A stretch of 64,000 bases of DNA from Torreya grandis (lineage: Eukaryota; Streptophyta; Pinopsida; Cupressales; Taxaceae), in NCBI GenBank assembly GCA_037957365.1, contig JARHVA010000001.1, forward strand, positions 13,287,001-13,351,000, in the 5' to 3' direction. The number at the start of each line of letters is the position of its first letter. Within the stretch, counting starts at the first letter, position 1. Of the stretch, positions 36,542 to 47,781 are shown piece after piece. The notes below the pieces were generated by a model. The model made no database searches. It saw only the letters and a program-made list of their open reading frames with translations, and was not told where the DNA came from. Position numbers and translations under genes: made by a program.

Positions 36542-38189
36542 TGTAATGTCCCCATTTTGCGAGCATCAGAGTTCGTAGGAATTAGCCTATCATTTGACCC
36601 TCGTAGGCTAACAATTATTGATAGAGGGCCTCATATGGCAGTTACTCGGTGTTTAGAGACATTACTCTTCAGCTGGATTCAAGTTTTGGCCTTTGCACAG
36701 GTTTTTTGACTCAGATTGGCACACTTACTATTTTTAGTAAGTCACTATTCAGGGTTTCTATTTTTAGACAGGCATCCAATCACATGGAGAACAAGGAGAG
36801 TCGACTCTTGGCTCAGACGGCTTAACAATCAGACAAGTACATCAAGAGATATTAAAGTTTAAGTGACTTAAGTGATATATTTAACATTTTAATATTATTA
36901 TAAAGTTATAAAGTAACTTTATAATAATAAAGTCACTTTAACATAATAAAGTGCGTTAAGTGAATAATTTAATGTGGGAATAAATCTTTTATCCCACATT
37001 GGCCAGGAAGGTGATTGAGCTCTCTTAAGAAAAGAATAAAAGGAAAGGCAAGAGCTCATTCTCAGCATCCAGTTGAATGAATAATATTTTGATTGATTCA
37101 TCTTATGGAGCCTAGGGTTTCTGCAGTTGTCACAGTAGGCCATTGAGAATGTAAACTCTCAATTGGTAGGCAATTTTGAAGGTGTGAAATAACACCTAAA
37201 TTATTGCAGTCGTGGGAAAGAATACTTCAGTTCTTTCATTTGTGCAAATTGGTGAAGTTTTCCACAAGGGTTTGAAGTTTATTGTTGGAGAACATTTATA
37301 GTTGGTTGTGAATCATCCTTCTTTGGCACATGGAGTTATATCATTCTTGTTGGGAGGGATTATCAACAAATTATTCAAGGGTTTAAGAGCAGATTGCAAG
37401 TTTTTTCATCTGCTGCTACAGTACTCGCGTGAATAGTGTCACGCTACAGTAACTCATGAATAGTAAAATCGCTACATTGAGATGCTTGAGTTTCACTCTT
37501 TCCCATGTAAAGTCTCTTTTCTGACCTGCATTGGAGTTTTGGGTGTTATTCTCCAGTCCTAGCGAAATAAATCAGGTTCTCAACGCACTCTGTTTGCTTA
37601 CTTTAAATTTGTTTTAGACTTGTAATCAATTTGGTAAAAGTTCAATGATTGCTGTGTAAGTTCTAAGGGTATTTACCTTTTTGTTACCATGCCTATTATT
37701 GACTGAAATAAGTCCAGAATTACTGTTGTGTACACTTCTGGGTGCTATCTGACCATGGCTGTGTATTAATAATGTTCTAGACTAAATCTTGTAAGTGCTG
37801 TTCAAATTCGGGGTTAATCTAGTTTGTGACAGTCATGCCTACACTCAGAAAATCCACGAAATAATTGTTGTTCTAGTCATTGCTGTTAAGGGTTCAAAAT
37901 TGCATACTTCCGGTATGAACTCATAATTTCATGAAATGTAAAAGACAAATCTGTATTAAAGTCACTTGTTCCTTGTAAAGGATATTCTGGATTTGTTTTT
38001 CTAGCCTTCATAGTACTATCAGCATACCAATCATATTTGATCATTGGCATATGTTATTTGCACTTTCTTTATTCCTTGGTGAAACATCATTGAAAACTCA
38101 AGCAAAAACCCTGACACTGAAAACATTGAAAATCAAACAAAGGCAGAAAATTGCGGTTGGTTAGAGTCCCCCAGGTGTGGGTTACTACA
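36542..38189 (+). repeat. 3' LTR of the PDS5 element
   Basis: 1648-bp copy of 31705-33346, ending TTACTACA, followed by CAAAA. Most differences are C/T or G/A, as expected from decay of methylated cytosines. Confidence 0.95.
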
Positions 38190-38394
38190 CAAAACTACCC
38201 TTCAAACTTTTGCAACGGTCCATTTTGCTCATCACCTGCCCTCTGCAAGGGCTATTTGGTCTCCAAAATTGTCTTTCGAAAAAGTCACAAAGGTCCTTTT
38301 GGCACCTAAGTGCCCTCCGCAAGAGCACTTGTCCTTCGGGCTTTTGGAAGACTCCTTTGAACTTCCTGTTTGAACCATTTCTTGAACCATCCCT

Positions 38395-38575
38395 TTGAAC
38401 CAAACGTTGATCCAACCCGACTGAACCAATCACTTGAACTGACTGATTGAACTAATGATTGAACCAAATAATTGAACCAACTGATTGAACCAATCGATTG
38501 AACCAACTGATTGAACCCTCTGATTGGACCAACCGATTGAACCATCTGATTGAACGGTTCAATGGTTCAAAGTTC
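38395..38575. repeat. Minisatellite of TTGAACCAAxTGA units
   Basis: About a dozen imperfect copies of a 13-15 base unit (GATTGAACCAACTGATTGAACC and variants), ending in the palindromic GAACGGTTCAATGGTTC. It lies inside the nested LTR. The false frames here read as repeats of VQSVG. Confidence 0.75.
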
Positions 38576-38841
38576 AAATTTAAAACTCTTGGAAAGATTA
38601 TGTCGTTGAACCCCAATGTTGAACCACTTTTTCCAACCTTAAGGAAAAGTGTCTTGAATCATTTTAGCTCTCTTGTGAATTTATTCAGACAAAATGTCTG
38701 AAGAAGCTTTGTAAAACCCCTTGCATTCTTTGAACTGGTTCATCATCTGCCAAAAAACTTGTGCAAACAAATTTGAACTGGCTCAGAACAACAGGGAAAG
38801 AAGGAGACCGATTTTGGCCTGTAGGACCAAAATGGTCAACA

Positions 38842-39300
38842 CAACTACTTAGAGAAGTTGCTCCATGGATGACAGGAGATAGTGATCTTTCAAGGAGACT
38901 TTATTCAAATCTCTAAAATCCACGCAAAGCCTAATCTCTCCACTTTTTTTTCTTGCAGGCACCAAGTTGGCTACCCATGATGAGTGCTTGATGGGAAAGA
39001 TGATATTGGACTCGACAACTTGGTTAGCTCCTTCCTCATTAGCTCTTCAATCTTGGGGTTAACAGGACTTTGTTTTTACCTCACATGCTTGGCATTGGCT
39101 TCCAACTCTATGGTGTGTTGGGCTAGTTTAGGATTGAAACCTTTTAGGTGACTGTACTCCCAAGTAAAAATATCTGCATACTCTTGGTAATGTGCTATGA
39201 AAGCATGCCTCTCAACCTTGTTGCTTACCTTCCCCAGCTTGAGAAGTTTGTCCTTGAAGATGAGGAGTCTTATGGTTTTTTTCATTAGTAGACATTATTG
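38842..39300 (-). pseudogene. Gypsy RT N-terminal half
   Basis: The minus-strand frame 39285-39076 reads ERHAFIAHYQEYADIFTWEY and SHLKGFNPKLAQHTIELEA, the segment before RT. It then continues across frames: VNPKIEELMRKEL, KKSGEIRLCVDFRDLNK, SLKDHYLLSSMEQLL. It stops at the LTR edge at 38842; the rest of RT resumes at about 30002. Confidence 0.85.
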
Positions 39301-39600
39301 CCTTTTCTTTCCTCATATCGTTTCCTTCATGAAAAAGGCCCTCAAGTGTAACCAGCCCCTTAGGAAGTTTGTTTAACTTCAGTTGAACGATTTGATCCTC
39401 GTATTGATTCTATAATTTAGCTTGGTTGGAGATGGAGAACTCAGCTTCCTACTGTAGGAAACAAGCAATTTGATTATCACTCTCAAAAACTTGTTATTGG
39501 GATTCATTATCTGGCACTGATGGCCTCACCACCACCTTGACCTATGGTTGAACCTTAGTTTCCTTCAACTCACTTGGAATGTCAAACTGAGCTCCTACGG
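39301..39600 (-). other. Linker between RNase H-like domain and RT
   Basis: No domain recognised; decayed coding sequence connecting the two enzymes. Confidence 0.4.
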
Positions 39601-40135
39601 CTGCCAACCTATCAACATGCTAGTTTTGATCTCTTGGGACAACTTGAATGTTAAAGGCTTCAAAAATTTTAATTAGGTCCCACACTCTATTTTTGTAGGA
39701 CGTCATCAAAGCATTTTTTGTGACATTCAAGCCTCTGACTTGGTTAACTATGAGCTCATTGTCTCCATAAGCTTGCAACAATTTGATTCCTCTCTTGGTG
39801 GCCCATTGAAGGCCACAGATCAAGCCTTCATATTCTGTTGTATTTGAAAAGCAACTGAAATGGAACCTATAGGAAGAAAAAAGCTTATTACCGAAGGGGA
39901 AACCAACATTGCCCCAACACCTACACCATTTTTGCTATTTGAGCCATCAAAGAACAAATTCCATAAACCATCAGGGTCTTCTTTAGGTCTAATGAGGGAA
40001 GACATGGGCTGATTCTCTTCATGTAGCAGATAGACATCGATGTCTTTTTCCTCAACACCTTCTAAAGGGTTAAAAATTTGGTTATCTTCCCATAGCTCAT
40101 CCAAGAACAAGTCTGGAACCTCTTCAGGATGAGTG
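39601..40135 (-). pseudogene. Second RNase H-like domain, upstream of RT
   Basis: Minus-strand frames 40233-39820 and 39823-39620 give WNLFFDGSNSKNGVGVGAML (first catalytic Asp), IGSISVAFQIQ, then LICGLQWATKRGIKLLQAYG with GDNELIVNQVRG (later catalytic Asp) and YKNRVWDLIKIFEAF. This is a type I RNase H fold of the cellular/archaeal-like kind found as an extra domain in the Tat lineage of Gypsy elements. It lies between protease and RT, and the ordinary RNase H is present downstream of RT. A stop splits it at about 39822. Confidence 0.78.
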
Positions 40136-40199
40136 TTCAGCTCCTGGCCAATTGTAAACTCATCCTTATCAAAGATAGTACAATTGACATTTACATTAT

Positions 40200-40664
40200 C
40201 TAGCTGATGGGGTTCAATGTGGAATTGTGCCATGGGTCAACGTTGATCGAGACCTTAGTCCCATACCTTGTTCTGAATTCCATGTAAGACCAATCTGCTG
40301 CAAGGTAACCCCCAATTTTGGCTGTGAACTCTCTCGAAAGACATAAGGCAAAGCGAGGAGTGATATCTAGAATCAACACATCTTGCACCACAGACATGCT
40401 AGGATAAGCATGCAAGGTTAGGCTCAAATTCCTGATGATGCATGATGGCTTTGTGGAAGAATCATCAAGTTGTAGGACTCCTTTAGTGTGAGGCTCATAC
40501 TTGAAGTTCAGTGGGTCAACAATAGACTTTAACATGACTGAGGTGTTGGCCCCACTATCCACCAAGCAATTGTGTACCAAGGAGTCACCAATGATTAAAG
40601 AGACATAGAAAAAGGGGCTTGGTGACATTACTTGACCCTTCTCCCACATGACTCTTGACTGCAT
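40200..40664 (-). pseudogene. Gypsy aspartic protease
   Basis: 154-codon minus-strand frame. The catalytic motif is intact in DSLVHNCLVDSGANTSVM, followed by LQLDDSSTKPSCIIRNLSLT and VVQDVLILDITPRFALCLSR (the second conserved hydrophobic-hydrophobic-Gly loop is altered). It lies between gag and the extra RNase H. The frame runs into the RNase H reading with a short overlap. Confidence 0.8.
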
Positions 40665-42592
40665 TAGTGAGGAATTCAGCTGCCTTTATTGGCTCCCTGT
40701 CGCTGTAATAACACCCATCTTGGACAATCCTTCCTGTAGGATGTCCTCTTGACTAGGCAAGGAAAGCATGTCCCACATCGACACGCTCATGCTGGATTTC
40801 TTCATTTGCTCCACAATGTTGATTGATGTACCGCCAATTTTTACCTAAACTTTGGGATCTACTGTTGTTGGCTTTGTCAATGAATGAGTGGTGACAATAG
40901 GTTCTTTGAAAGCTTCTTGATTGTCACCCATATTCCTTCTCTTGAACCTTGTATTTTTTGAGACAAGGATGTGAGCTAGACTAGGAGTGGCCTGCTGATT
41001 GGGATGCATAGCACTCCTCTTGCTCACTAATGACCATTGAGGCCTCTAGTTGGTTTAATCCTTGATCTGAGCCTTGCTCTTGTGGAGACTGCTTTTGTCT
41101 TGTCATTGTGGGTACCTCCATGTTTTGGGCCATAAGAGCCTGGTTATATCCATAAGCAACAACTTGCTGCCATTGATCATTAAAAACTTGATTGGAGCCA
41201 TTAGTTGAGACAATGGATTGCCCAAAAGAATGATTCCTTGGCATTGTCCCCTCAGCTTCCTAAGCCACATTATTCTGAACTGGGACCAAGGAGTTGGAAG
41301 GGTCTGTAGCATTCAGATTGTAATTATGTTGTCTAGCATAGTTAGGCTGACCCTATCCTTAGAAACCTCCTTTGTAGGGTGGCCCATTTGTTTGATAAGG
41401 TTGTTGCTGAGGCTAATATGGAGCTTGATAAGGCTTGTTGTAAGCTTGTCTCTTGACATTGACCACGTCATTTTCCAAGGATTGGAGCATGCTCTTCAAC
41501 TCCAAGTAATTCTTCTACTCTTGGGAGTCATTAGATCCGTTAGTAGAGGCCTTATCTTACTTAGGTGAAGGTACAACATCAATTGTTGGCATTGGAAGTA
41601 TAACATCGAGTGGAAGAATGACTGTAGGGGGTGGTCTGATCTCTGAAAAAAGAGGCATTGGAGGTCTTGGAGTAAGCTTGCCCACTTGAATTAGGCAATT
41701 TTATACTTTGATAGCCACTTTGTATGTATCTGGTAGTATGTCTCCGCCCATAGACTAAATCTTTACAACTATGTTGTTGTTGAGAGCCTTCAAGTAATAC
41801 AAGAAAGCAAAGTTTAGAGATGGTCTAATAGCTATTGGAATTCTATCCCATGTCATTTGAAATCTCGTATTGAAGTCTTGCATGACCTCATGAGGAGCTC
41901 TCTTGATTATGGTCAGCTACTTTGCAAGTGACAGATGATCACTCTTATCTGTAAACTTTTTACACGTGGCTATTCCTAGCTCATCCCATGAATAGATAAA
42001 ATTAGGAGCTAGACCCCTATACCAGTCCAATGCCTTTCCTTTGAAAGATACAACCAATATCCTAACAACCACATTTTTCACTGTGATATTGTGAATGTTG
42101 CAGAAGTTGGCTATTGTTGTTATGTGCTCAGTACGAGTTACAACTTGGTTTCCTGTGTAATAAGGGACACTATTAGGGTTGTTACTGGCATAAGATCATA
42201 TTGTGGTAAGTTCAAGGGCTTTGGCCGCTGAAGTCCACAAAAGCTCTTTGGAGAATCATGGCAGTAAGAGGGGCTGATAAAAATCTTCTTGCGTAGGTAT
42301 ACTTTATGACTGGTTTAGAAGGGTAGCTTCTCACTTAAGGGTGACTATGGGCAAACCTTAACCTTCTTTCTGAGTTTAAAGGTAATTCAATAAATTTAAA
42401 ATGAATACCTGCAGAATTCGATCTTTTAGTCACCTTTGGCATGAAAGGCAGCTACTACTCTACCACTAGATAGCTAGGTATTCTTTGGATTCACCAGATG
42501 CTGAAGGATGAAAGCTACCACTATTGTAAACTAATCAAAACAGCATCAAGTTTGACCAAATTTTTCATAAAAATGGAAGTGAAATGGTAGTT
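40665..42592 (-). pseudogene. Gypsy gag relic
   Basis: Broken minus-strand reading. About 42080-41740 gives LKGKALDWYRGLAPNFIYSW, DELGIATCKKFTDKSD, HEVMQDFNTRFQMTWDRIP and NFAFLYYLKALNNN, which is the retrotransposon gag core. Downstream (41570-40990) is Gln- and Pro-rich. 42090-42592 is leader without clear domain. Several stops and frameshifts. Confidence 0.65.
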
Positions 42593-42610
42593 GTCCCACC
42601 GGGCGTGCCA
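42593..42610 (-). other. Primer-binding site of the 25391-44747 element
   Basis: Minus-strand TGGCACGCCCGGTGGGAC, four bases from the LTR end. It begins with TGG like other tRNA-primed sites; I do not assign the tRNA. Confidence 0.65.
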
Positions 42611-42614
42611 GAAC

Positions 42615-44747
42615 TATTATAGACTAGATTTGCACCCTTGTGAGAGAGTTTTTCAGGCTCTCTCACTTCTAGCTATAAGCATGGAAACAACTTCAGGATG
42701 TGGGTTTCCTACGACGAGGTTGAACCTCTAGACTTTTTATGAGGCTAGTTCCTCAAGTGCTTCACTTCAGCTCTTTGGGTTTCTATGTTAAACTCTACTA
42801 ATGGCCAAGGAAAAGGGATGAGAGATTACTTGAAAATAAAACTAAGTTAAGGGAGTTGATGCACTGAAAGTAAGTGATCCACCTAGCCTAGGAAAGACAC
42901 TAATTCAATATAAGACAAGTTGGCTTACACAACCTCCTAACCAGCTAACTTGCATAAGTATTTTTTAAACTAGGCTTATTGAACCACACATGAGGTAAAG
43001 AGGAATTTCAAAATTCACACCAAGCATCCATTAATGGATGAAAAAACACGAGTTCAGAGCTGAAATTAACTAGAAAGCACTTAAAAACAACTAAGAAAGA
43101 AGGGCAACAAGGTTGGAAGGATGCTTCTTCACAACGCTATTAGTGCACAAGCTAACTCAACACAATCTTTAGACAAAGAGATAGGTAAAAAAATAATCTT
43201 TATTGCTTCAAAGGTCCATTACACAACGATTTTCACAGAGTGATTTTATCACCAGTTCGGAGATACATTTCTAGGCTCCGAGGCCTCTAATTATCAAGAA
43301 AAGGGGGGAGAGAGAAAGGGAGGAACGTAAAAGTCGCAAATGGCTGGCACTTCTTATTGTCCTTCCTTGATGTTCATAAATGCGATGCTCCAGATTGCTG
43401 CCCAATACTCTCGAGCCCCTCTCGTCTTTAAGACTTTCTTTGGTGTATCTAAAAAGTCATGTTGTGAATAGCTAGAATGTTTCTTCTTGGCATGACACAT
43501 TTAAGCATCAAACGATGATTGTGGGCAATGAATCATGGCAAATAAGATCCTTCATAACTTCCAGCTACCAGTCGCTCGAACTCTCCCATGTTTATTGAAC
43601 ATCCTTGTGCCACTTGTGCTTTACGATTGGCCATTTCTGCTCCAGTTACACCACGTGACAACCTCCCATTTGTTGCATCATTATTCTAGCGTTGTCGGAC
43701 CAAGCTTAAGTCAAGCCTTTGGAGAATCATGATTTCCTTTATGCAAAGTAATTCGTATTCTTTGCAAAGCCTCTCCAACTTTGAACTTTCCCAGAGCCTT
43801 CACTTATAAAGCCTTTTAAGTAGAGTACTTCGAAAAACCCGATGCACTCTATGCAGAGTAATTCAAATTCTTCAAGTCTACTTACTTCAGGCTTGTCCAT
43901 CCTGAAGTCTTCTCACTTTGTTGTTTCTCAAGCCTTAAGACTTCAGGCTTTTCAAACTCGATTACTTCTAATGGCTAGTTGCTTACACTAATTTTGACAT
44001 CCATTAGCCCATCATTTCCTTTAGACAACTTGGTATTGGGTTTCTCTTTGGACTTATTTCTTTTGGGCAAATCTCCCGAAGGAATTGTTTCAAACAATTT
44101 GTCTGAAGGAATTCCTTCAGACTTTTTATCCACGTTTGTCTTCAAAATTACCCTTTAGGTTTCTCACAATGGACATTTTCGAAGGGTAAGAGACCCTTCA
44201 TGTTTTCTGCATGTCCCTTCGGACTCTCGTGAATGATCCTCCCAAAGGAAAAGATACCCTTCAAGAATTTTAAAATGGTCCCTCTGAAGGGTAACATACC
44301 CTTCGAGAAAATTGCAACTGTCCACTTTGAGAAGAAAAATCCATTTGAAAAACTTAAAGTGTACCTTTGAAAAAGTTGATTGATCCCTTGAAGAACTCGA
44401 GAAGCCCCATTTTTCAAAACCAAATCGAGTTTGTCAAGCCCCTTTACTTATTTCGGGTTTCTAACTGCTCACAACTTAAGAAGTAAACAAGTAGTGCCCC
44501 TTGGAGAACCCAAAATAAACTGTCTATGAGTAATTTTAGTTCTTCAACCTGAATTACTTCTACTTATAAAACATTTAGAAGCAAAACACTGCTGGAAACC
44601 TAATTTGCACTGTGCCATCGAAAAACCCAAAGTTGTCACGGCTAAAAAATCCGAAGTCCTCCCAAAGGCTTACCATTTTCTTCTCTGAAAGCTCCCTTTT
44701 CCATGCTTTAGGTAAACTTTGATATGTGGGCCAAACAGTGGCCAATA
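42615..44747 (-). repeat. 5' LTR of the 25391-44747 Gypsy element
   Basis: 2133 bp, plus-strand TATTATAGAC to GGCCAATA (both ends one base off from the left copy's TG...CA), followed by GTACC at 44748-44752. Confidence 0.9.
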
Positions 44748-44752
44748 GTACC

Positions 44753-45420
44753 AAATAAGAAAACCATGCAATATAGTATGATGGCAATTAATAATTAGGC
44801 CAACCTTATTAAAAAAAAAAAGCTCAAAGCATGAATAAGGTCCAAGGCATAATTGTTATGTCAACATAATTGAGACATGCCAAAACATTAATAAGGCTTG
44901 TGAAACTTGACATTACTTTCAAGCTCATGTTGCTTCAAGATAGCAACTTGACTAACTTACCTTCAGTAATGCACATTCATATAATATAATGAGCACAATT
45001 GGCTATAAGCCAATGACACTGTTGAACAAACAATGATAACAATTACACGCAACAATGGTTTAACACAGTACAAGCCATCATAGAGGGGAATGGTGGACAA
45101 CAATTGACCTCTTTCTTTTACCTTGCACTCATTTACTTGTATAGTACTGATGTGACAATCCAATGAAGTCTTTTAGGCCCAAACCTAGCTCAATCCCCTG
45201 ACTATTACCTGCAATCACAAAATGACATCAACAATATCGGCTCTGTATAATCATCATAAAATGAAACACTGAATGAAGTATAGCCAACTACAACATGAAC
45301 TGAAATACTGAAATATAAACTCATAAAATAAGTATAGATAATCAAAATTCCCTTTTGGCACAATAGCCCTTTGGAGATTTCATTAAAACAATATAGTAGG
45401 TACATTATTCAAGGTTTGTC
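44753..45420. other. Unassigned filler inside element X, right part
   Basis: No protein recognised. Together with 21251-25390 this probably forms one inserted sequence of about 4.8 kb in the protease region of X; its ends were not resolved. Confidence 0.35.
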
Positions 45421-45760
45421 CAAGCAGGATATGACAAACATCCACAATAAATTTGTCAATAAAATGTATACACTTTTCTTCACCCAACCCAAAGCATTTG
45501 AATATGGATAATTGTAAGTCTCTATCCCCAATTTGTCTACCAACTCCTTGATTATCAATTTTTCTTGTGAACAAGTATAAAAAAGAGCATCCACCTTTGA
45601 TGTCTACACCCTTCTTCACCCAACCCAAAGCATATGAATTTGGATAATTGTATTCGCTATCCCCAATTTGTCTACCAACTCCTTGATTATCAAATTTTCC
45701 TGTGAACAAGTATAAAAAAGAGCATCCACCTTTGTTTTCTTCATTTGAGTTTTAATATGG
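45421..45760 (-). pseudogene. Protease of element X with internal tandem duplication
   Basis: Minus-strand reading KVDALFYTCSQENLIIKELV, DKLGI and ALGWVKK occurs twice in a row. The catalytic D-T-G has become Y-T-C in both copies, so the damage came before the duplication. The reading after the second copy continues FIDKFIVDVCHILLGQ. The family is the retropepsin of Gypsy elements. Confidence 0.75.
45465..45736. repeat. 136-bp tandem duplication in the protease
   Basis: Copies 45465-45600 and 45601-45736; both contain CTTCACCCAACCCAAAGCAT and AACAAGTATAAAAAAGAGCA. The period is not a multiple of three, so it shifts the frame. Confidence 0.85.
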
Positions 45761-46840
45761 AAAAACTTAGAAATTTCACTCTTTTGAGCATTACTACCAT
45801 CCAAACATACCTTTCAATTTACAAAGATACAATGCAAAGTCTCGTCCACATTAGAGATACAACCAATGTCTTCACCTTTGAGAGAGGGCATAGCATAGTT
45901 GTTGTTGTTCAATGGATGAAATTTTGGATGTTGCTTCAAACATTGATCCTCAAAATGACTATCAATATCACAATGCCCACAATTCCTTTTAGTACCATTC
46001 TTAGAAATAAAATTAGATAATTACACATACCTTTTCCTTTACCTTTTCTTTTATGCTTTGAATCACCATGTTGTTTGGAAGTGTTTTGAGAGGTAGATGG
46101 AGCCTTCTTCTTATCCATCTCTAATAGTGAGCTTGAGAGTAAGCCTTAACTAGTAAGCTTGGTAAAGAGGACTAATCTCCTCAAATGGCTATGCAATTCA
46201 CCAACATACTTCATCAAGATGTCACAGTCCTCTATATCCTTGCCCATTTGGACAACCTTTTTGTAAAACTTATTTGTGTACTCTTCTACGCTTTGGCCTT
46301 GATTTTGCTTAAGATATTCCTCATAAAAAATAATATAAAATTGCTTCTTGATTAGCTTCTTAAAATCATCCCATTTAGTAATAGGAGGAAGTTTCTTAGC
46401 ATTCAAGATATGAACACAACTCTCAAACCAAGTTAAAGCATGATTGGTTAACTTTAACTTTGGAAATGTTTTTTTTTTTATTGATTTGATGCAAATTGAA
46501 ATATACCTCTCGTTGGGTTAATCAATGGTCTAGCCTTTATGCATTCACATCTCCATCATACAAATCAATCTCTATCTTTGCCTTAGCCTTGAATGAAGGT
46601 AGAGCCTAGTAGGCAAATGGTTGTTCTTCCACCACCTCATGGTTGAGAGGGTCGTTGATTTCAGTGCCTTCATAGAAACACCAAGCTTTTCCATGAAAAT
46701 CCCCATTATGGAATCTAACTGGTCAAGCTTGCTCATAGAAAGAAAGATGCAAGCCACTCCTTCAAACTTGCAAAATTGATTTTCTGTCATATGAGCATTT
46801 TATTTATTGGATGGGCCATATTCTTGATCTCTTGCTTCCA
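45761..46840 (-). pseudogene. Gag of element X
   Basis: From 5' to 3' on the minus strand: SMSKLDQLDSIMG (about 46740), the core around 46406-46146 (KWDDFKKLIKKQFYIIFYEE, NQGQSVEEYTNKFYKKVVQM, YVGELHSHLRR), a basic stretch KHKRKGKGKG, and a zinc knuckle CGHCDIDSHFEDQC (about 45990-45930; C-x2-C-x4-H-x4-C intact). Frameshifts separate the parts. It is followed by the protease and preceded by the right LTR of X. Confidence 0.8.
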
Positions 46841-46976
46841 CTTCTTTGTAGAAATGTTTTCTCTAAAGGGAACTAGGATACCTTTACCACAAGCACTATT
46901 TGTTCTAGTGATGGGCATAAAATGCAATGTAGTCACAAGCACACAAAACCATACAAAATGACTGATATTAAATTAG

Positions 46977-46988
46977 TGTTAATGCCAA
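46977..46988 (-). other. Degenerate primer-binding site of element X
   Basis: Minus-strand TGGCATTAACAC right beside the LTR end; it matches TGGTATTAGAGC at 8 of 12 positions. Confidence 0.4.
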
Positions 46989-47781
46989 TGTAATATGCAA
47001 ACTACGTCGATGTTCCACACTAAGCTTCATCAACACAGATCTTATACTCTTAACTCAATTAGTGATTTATGTATGACTATTCTAGACTGCCAAGACATAG
47101 ATAAACAAGTGCTAAAAATGAAATGTGTAGAATATTGAACATAAGAAGGAAGCATAAGATAACACAAAGCAAAAGATGAACTCAAGATTCGACCTAGAGA
47201 AATCCAATGTGGGAAAAACTCTAGTGGGTGAGGAAATGTACTCTCCTTCCACTATGAAATTCAAAAAAATGTACAAGTTACTACCAAACATGGCCCACTA
47301 CTATACTATCCAAAGCTTGAACACACAACTACTTTGCACTTTTTATAAGCTTCGTAGAGAAACAACACAACTAAGGCAATCATTCACAATTAAGAAGTAA
47401 TGAGATAACATGAATAAGGACCCAAACTTGCAAGTTGCAATGTCAATCCAACTCTAAGACTTCTCACAAACTTCTTTGTTGCCCTCTCACCTTAGAACTC
47501 AAATGAATCGTCATGAGGAAGTAGGAAAAAACTATTCACATTCCCATATTTTGTATGGTGTCAAAGCTGCCATAATATGTAGACCAACAATTATGAAACT
47601 GCTGAGGCAGTTGTACAATCGGCTCTTGCATGTATTGGTAGTTATGCAACCACCATTTACATAAACCAATCGTTACACAACTTCCATATACATAAACTGA
47701 TAGTGGTATTATATGTGGCAAACCCCTTAAGATTCAAGAGCTAAAAGTTGCCGACTTCACAATTTAGAGGATGTCTGGATC
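46989..47781 (-). repeat. 5' LTR of element X, part 1
   Basis: Plus-strand start TGTAATATGC, collinear with the left LTR from 17019. It is cut at 47781 by the 47782-54142 element and resumes at 54148. Confidence 0.8.
47777..47781. repeat. Target-site duplication GGATC, left copy
   Basis: GGATC at 47777-47781 and again at 54143-54147, flanking the nested element. Confidence 0.85.

Larger units (their letters stand above)
31705..38189 (+). mobile_element. LTR retroelement carrying a PDS5 N-terminus
   Basis: 6485 bp, TGTAATG...TACTACA, target-site duplication CAAAA. LTRs 31705-33346 and 36542-38189, primer-binding site TGGTATTAGAGC at 33348-33359, polypurine tract at 36529-36541. The interior encodes one long frame, PDS5-like at its start, then frames continuing a tail shared with the 47782-54142 element. 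No gag, protease, RT, RNase H or integrase is recognisable, so it must have been moved by another element's enzymes. The LTRs differ by only about 2% by eye plus a 6-bp indel, so it is one of the younger insertions here. Confidence 0.92.
30171..38841 (-). repeat. LTR (about 2.2 kb) split by the PDS5 element
   Basis: Plus-strand start TGTTGGGATC at 30171 and end GGTCAACA at 38841, i.e. TGTTG...CAACA ends. The real LTR is 30171-31704 plus 38195-38841 (about 2181 bp without the nested element and one TSD copy). On the minus strand it has a TATA box near 30350. It resembles the LTRs of its host Gypsy element (TGTTGGCC start, GAAGGAATTCCTTC palindromes). The host RT breaks exactly at 38841/38842. 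No second LTR or body is present; a clean target-site duplication was not found on the left. Confidence 0.7.
25391..44747 (-). mobile_element. Gypsy element with two RNase H domains, itself split
   Basis: LTRs at 25391-27483 and 42615-44747, target-site duplication GTACC, primer-binding site next to the right LTR, coding on the minus strand. Order from 5' to 3': gag (about 42200-40700), protease (40664-40260), an RNase H-like domain (40130-39600), RT start (39285-38842), [insertion], RT end, RNase H and integrase (30000-27864), 3' LTR. The nested 30171-38841 LTR and the PDS5-carrying element cut the RT. Without nested DNA the element would be close to 11 kb. Several frameshifts; dead copy. 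Confidence 0.88.

Noticed and set aside
38185..38545. Overlapping minus-strand frames with VQSVG-type repeats
   Set aside because: Translation of the TTGAACCAA minisatellite in several frames at once; no gene.
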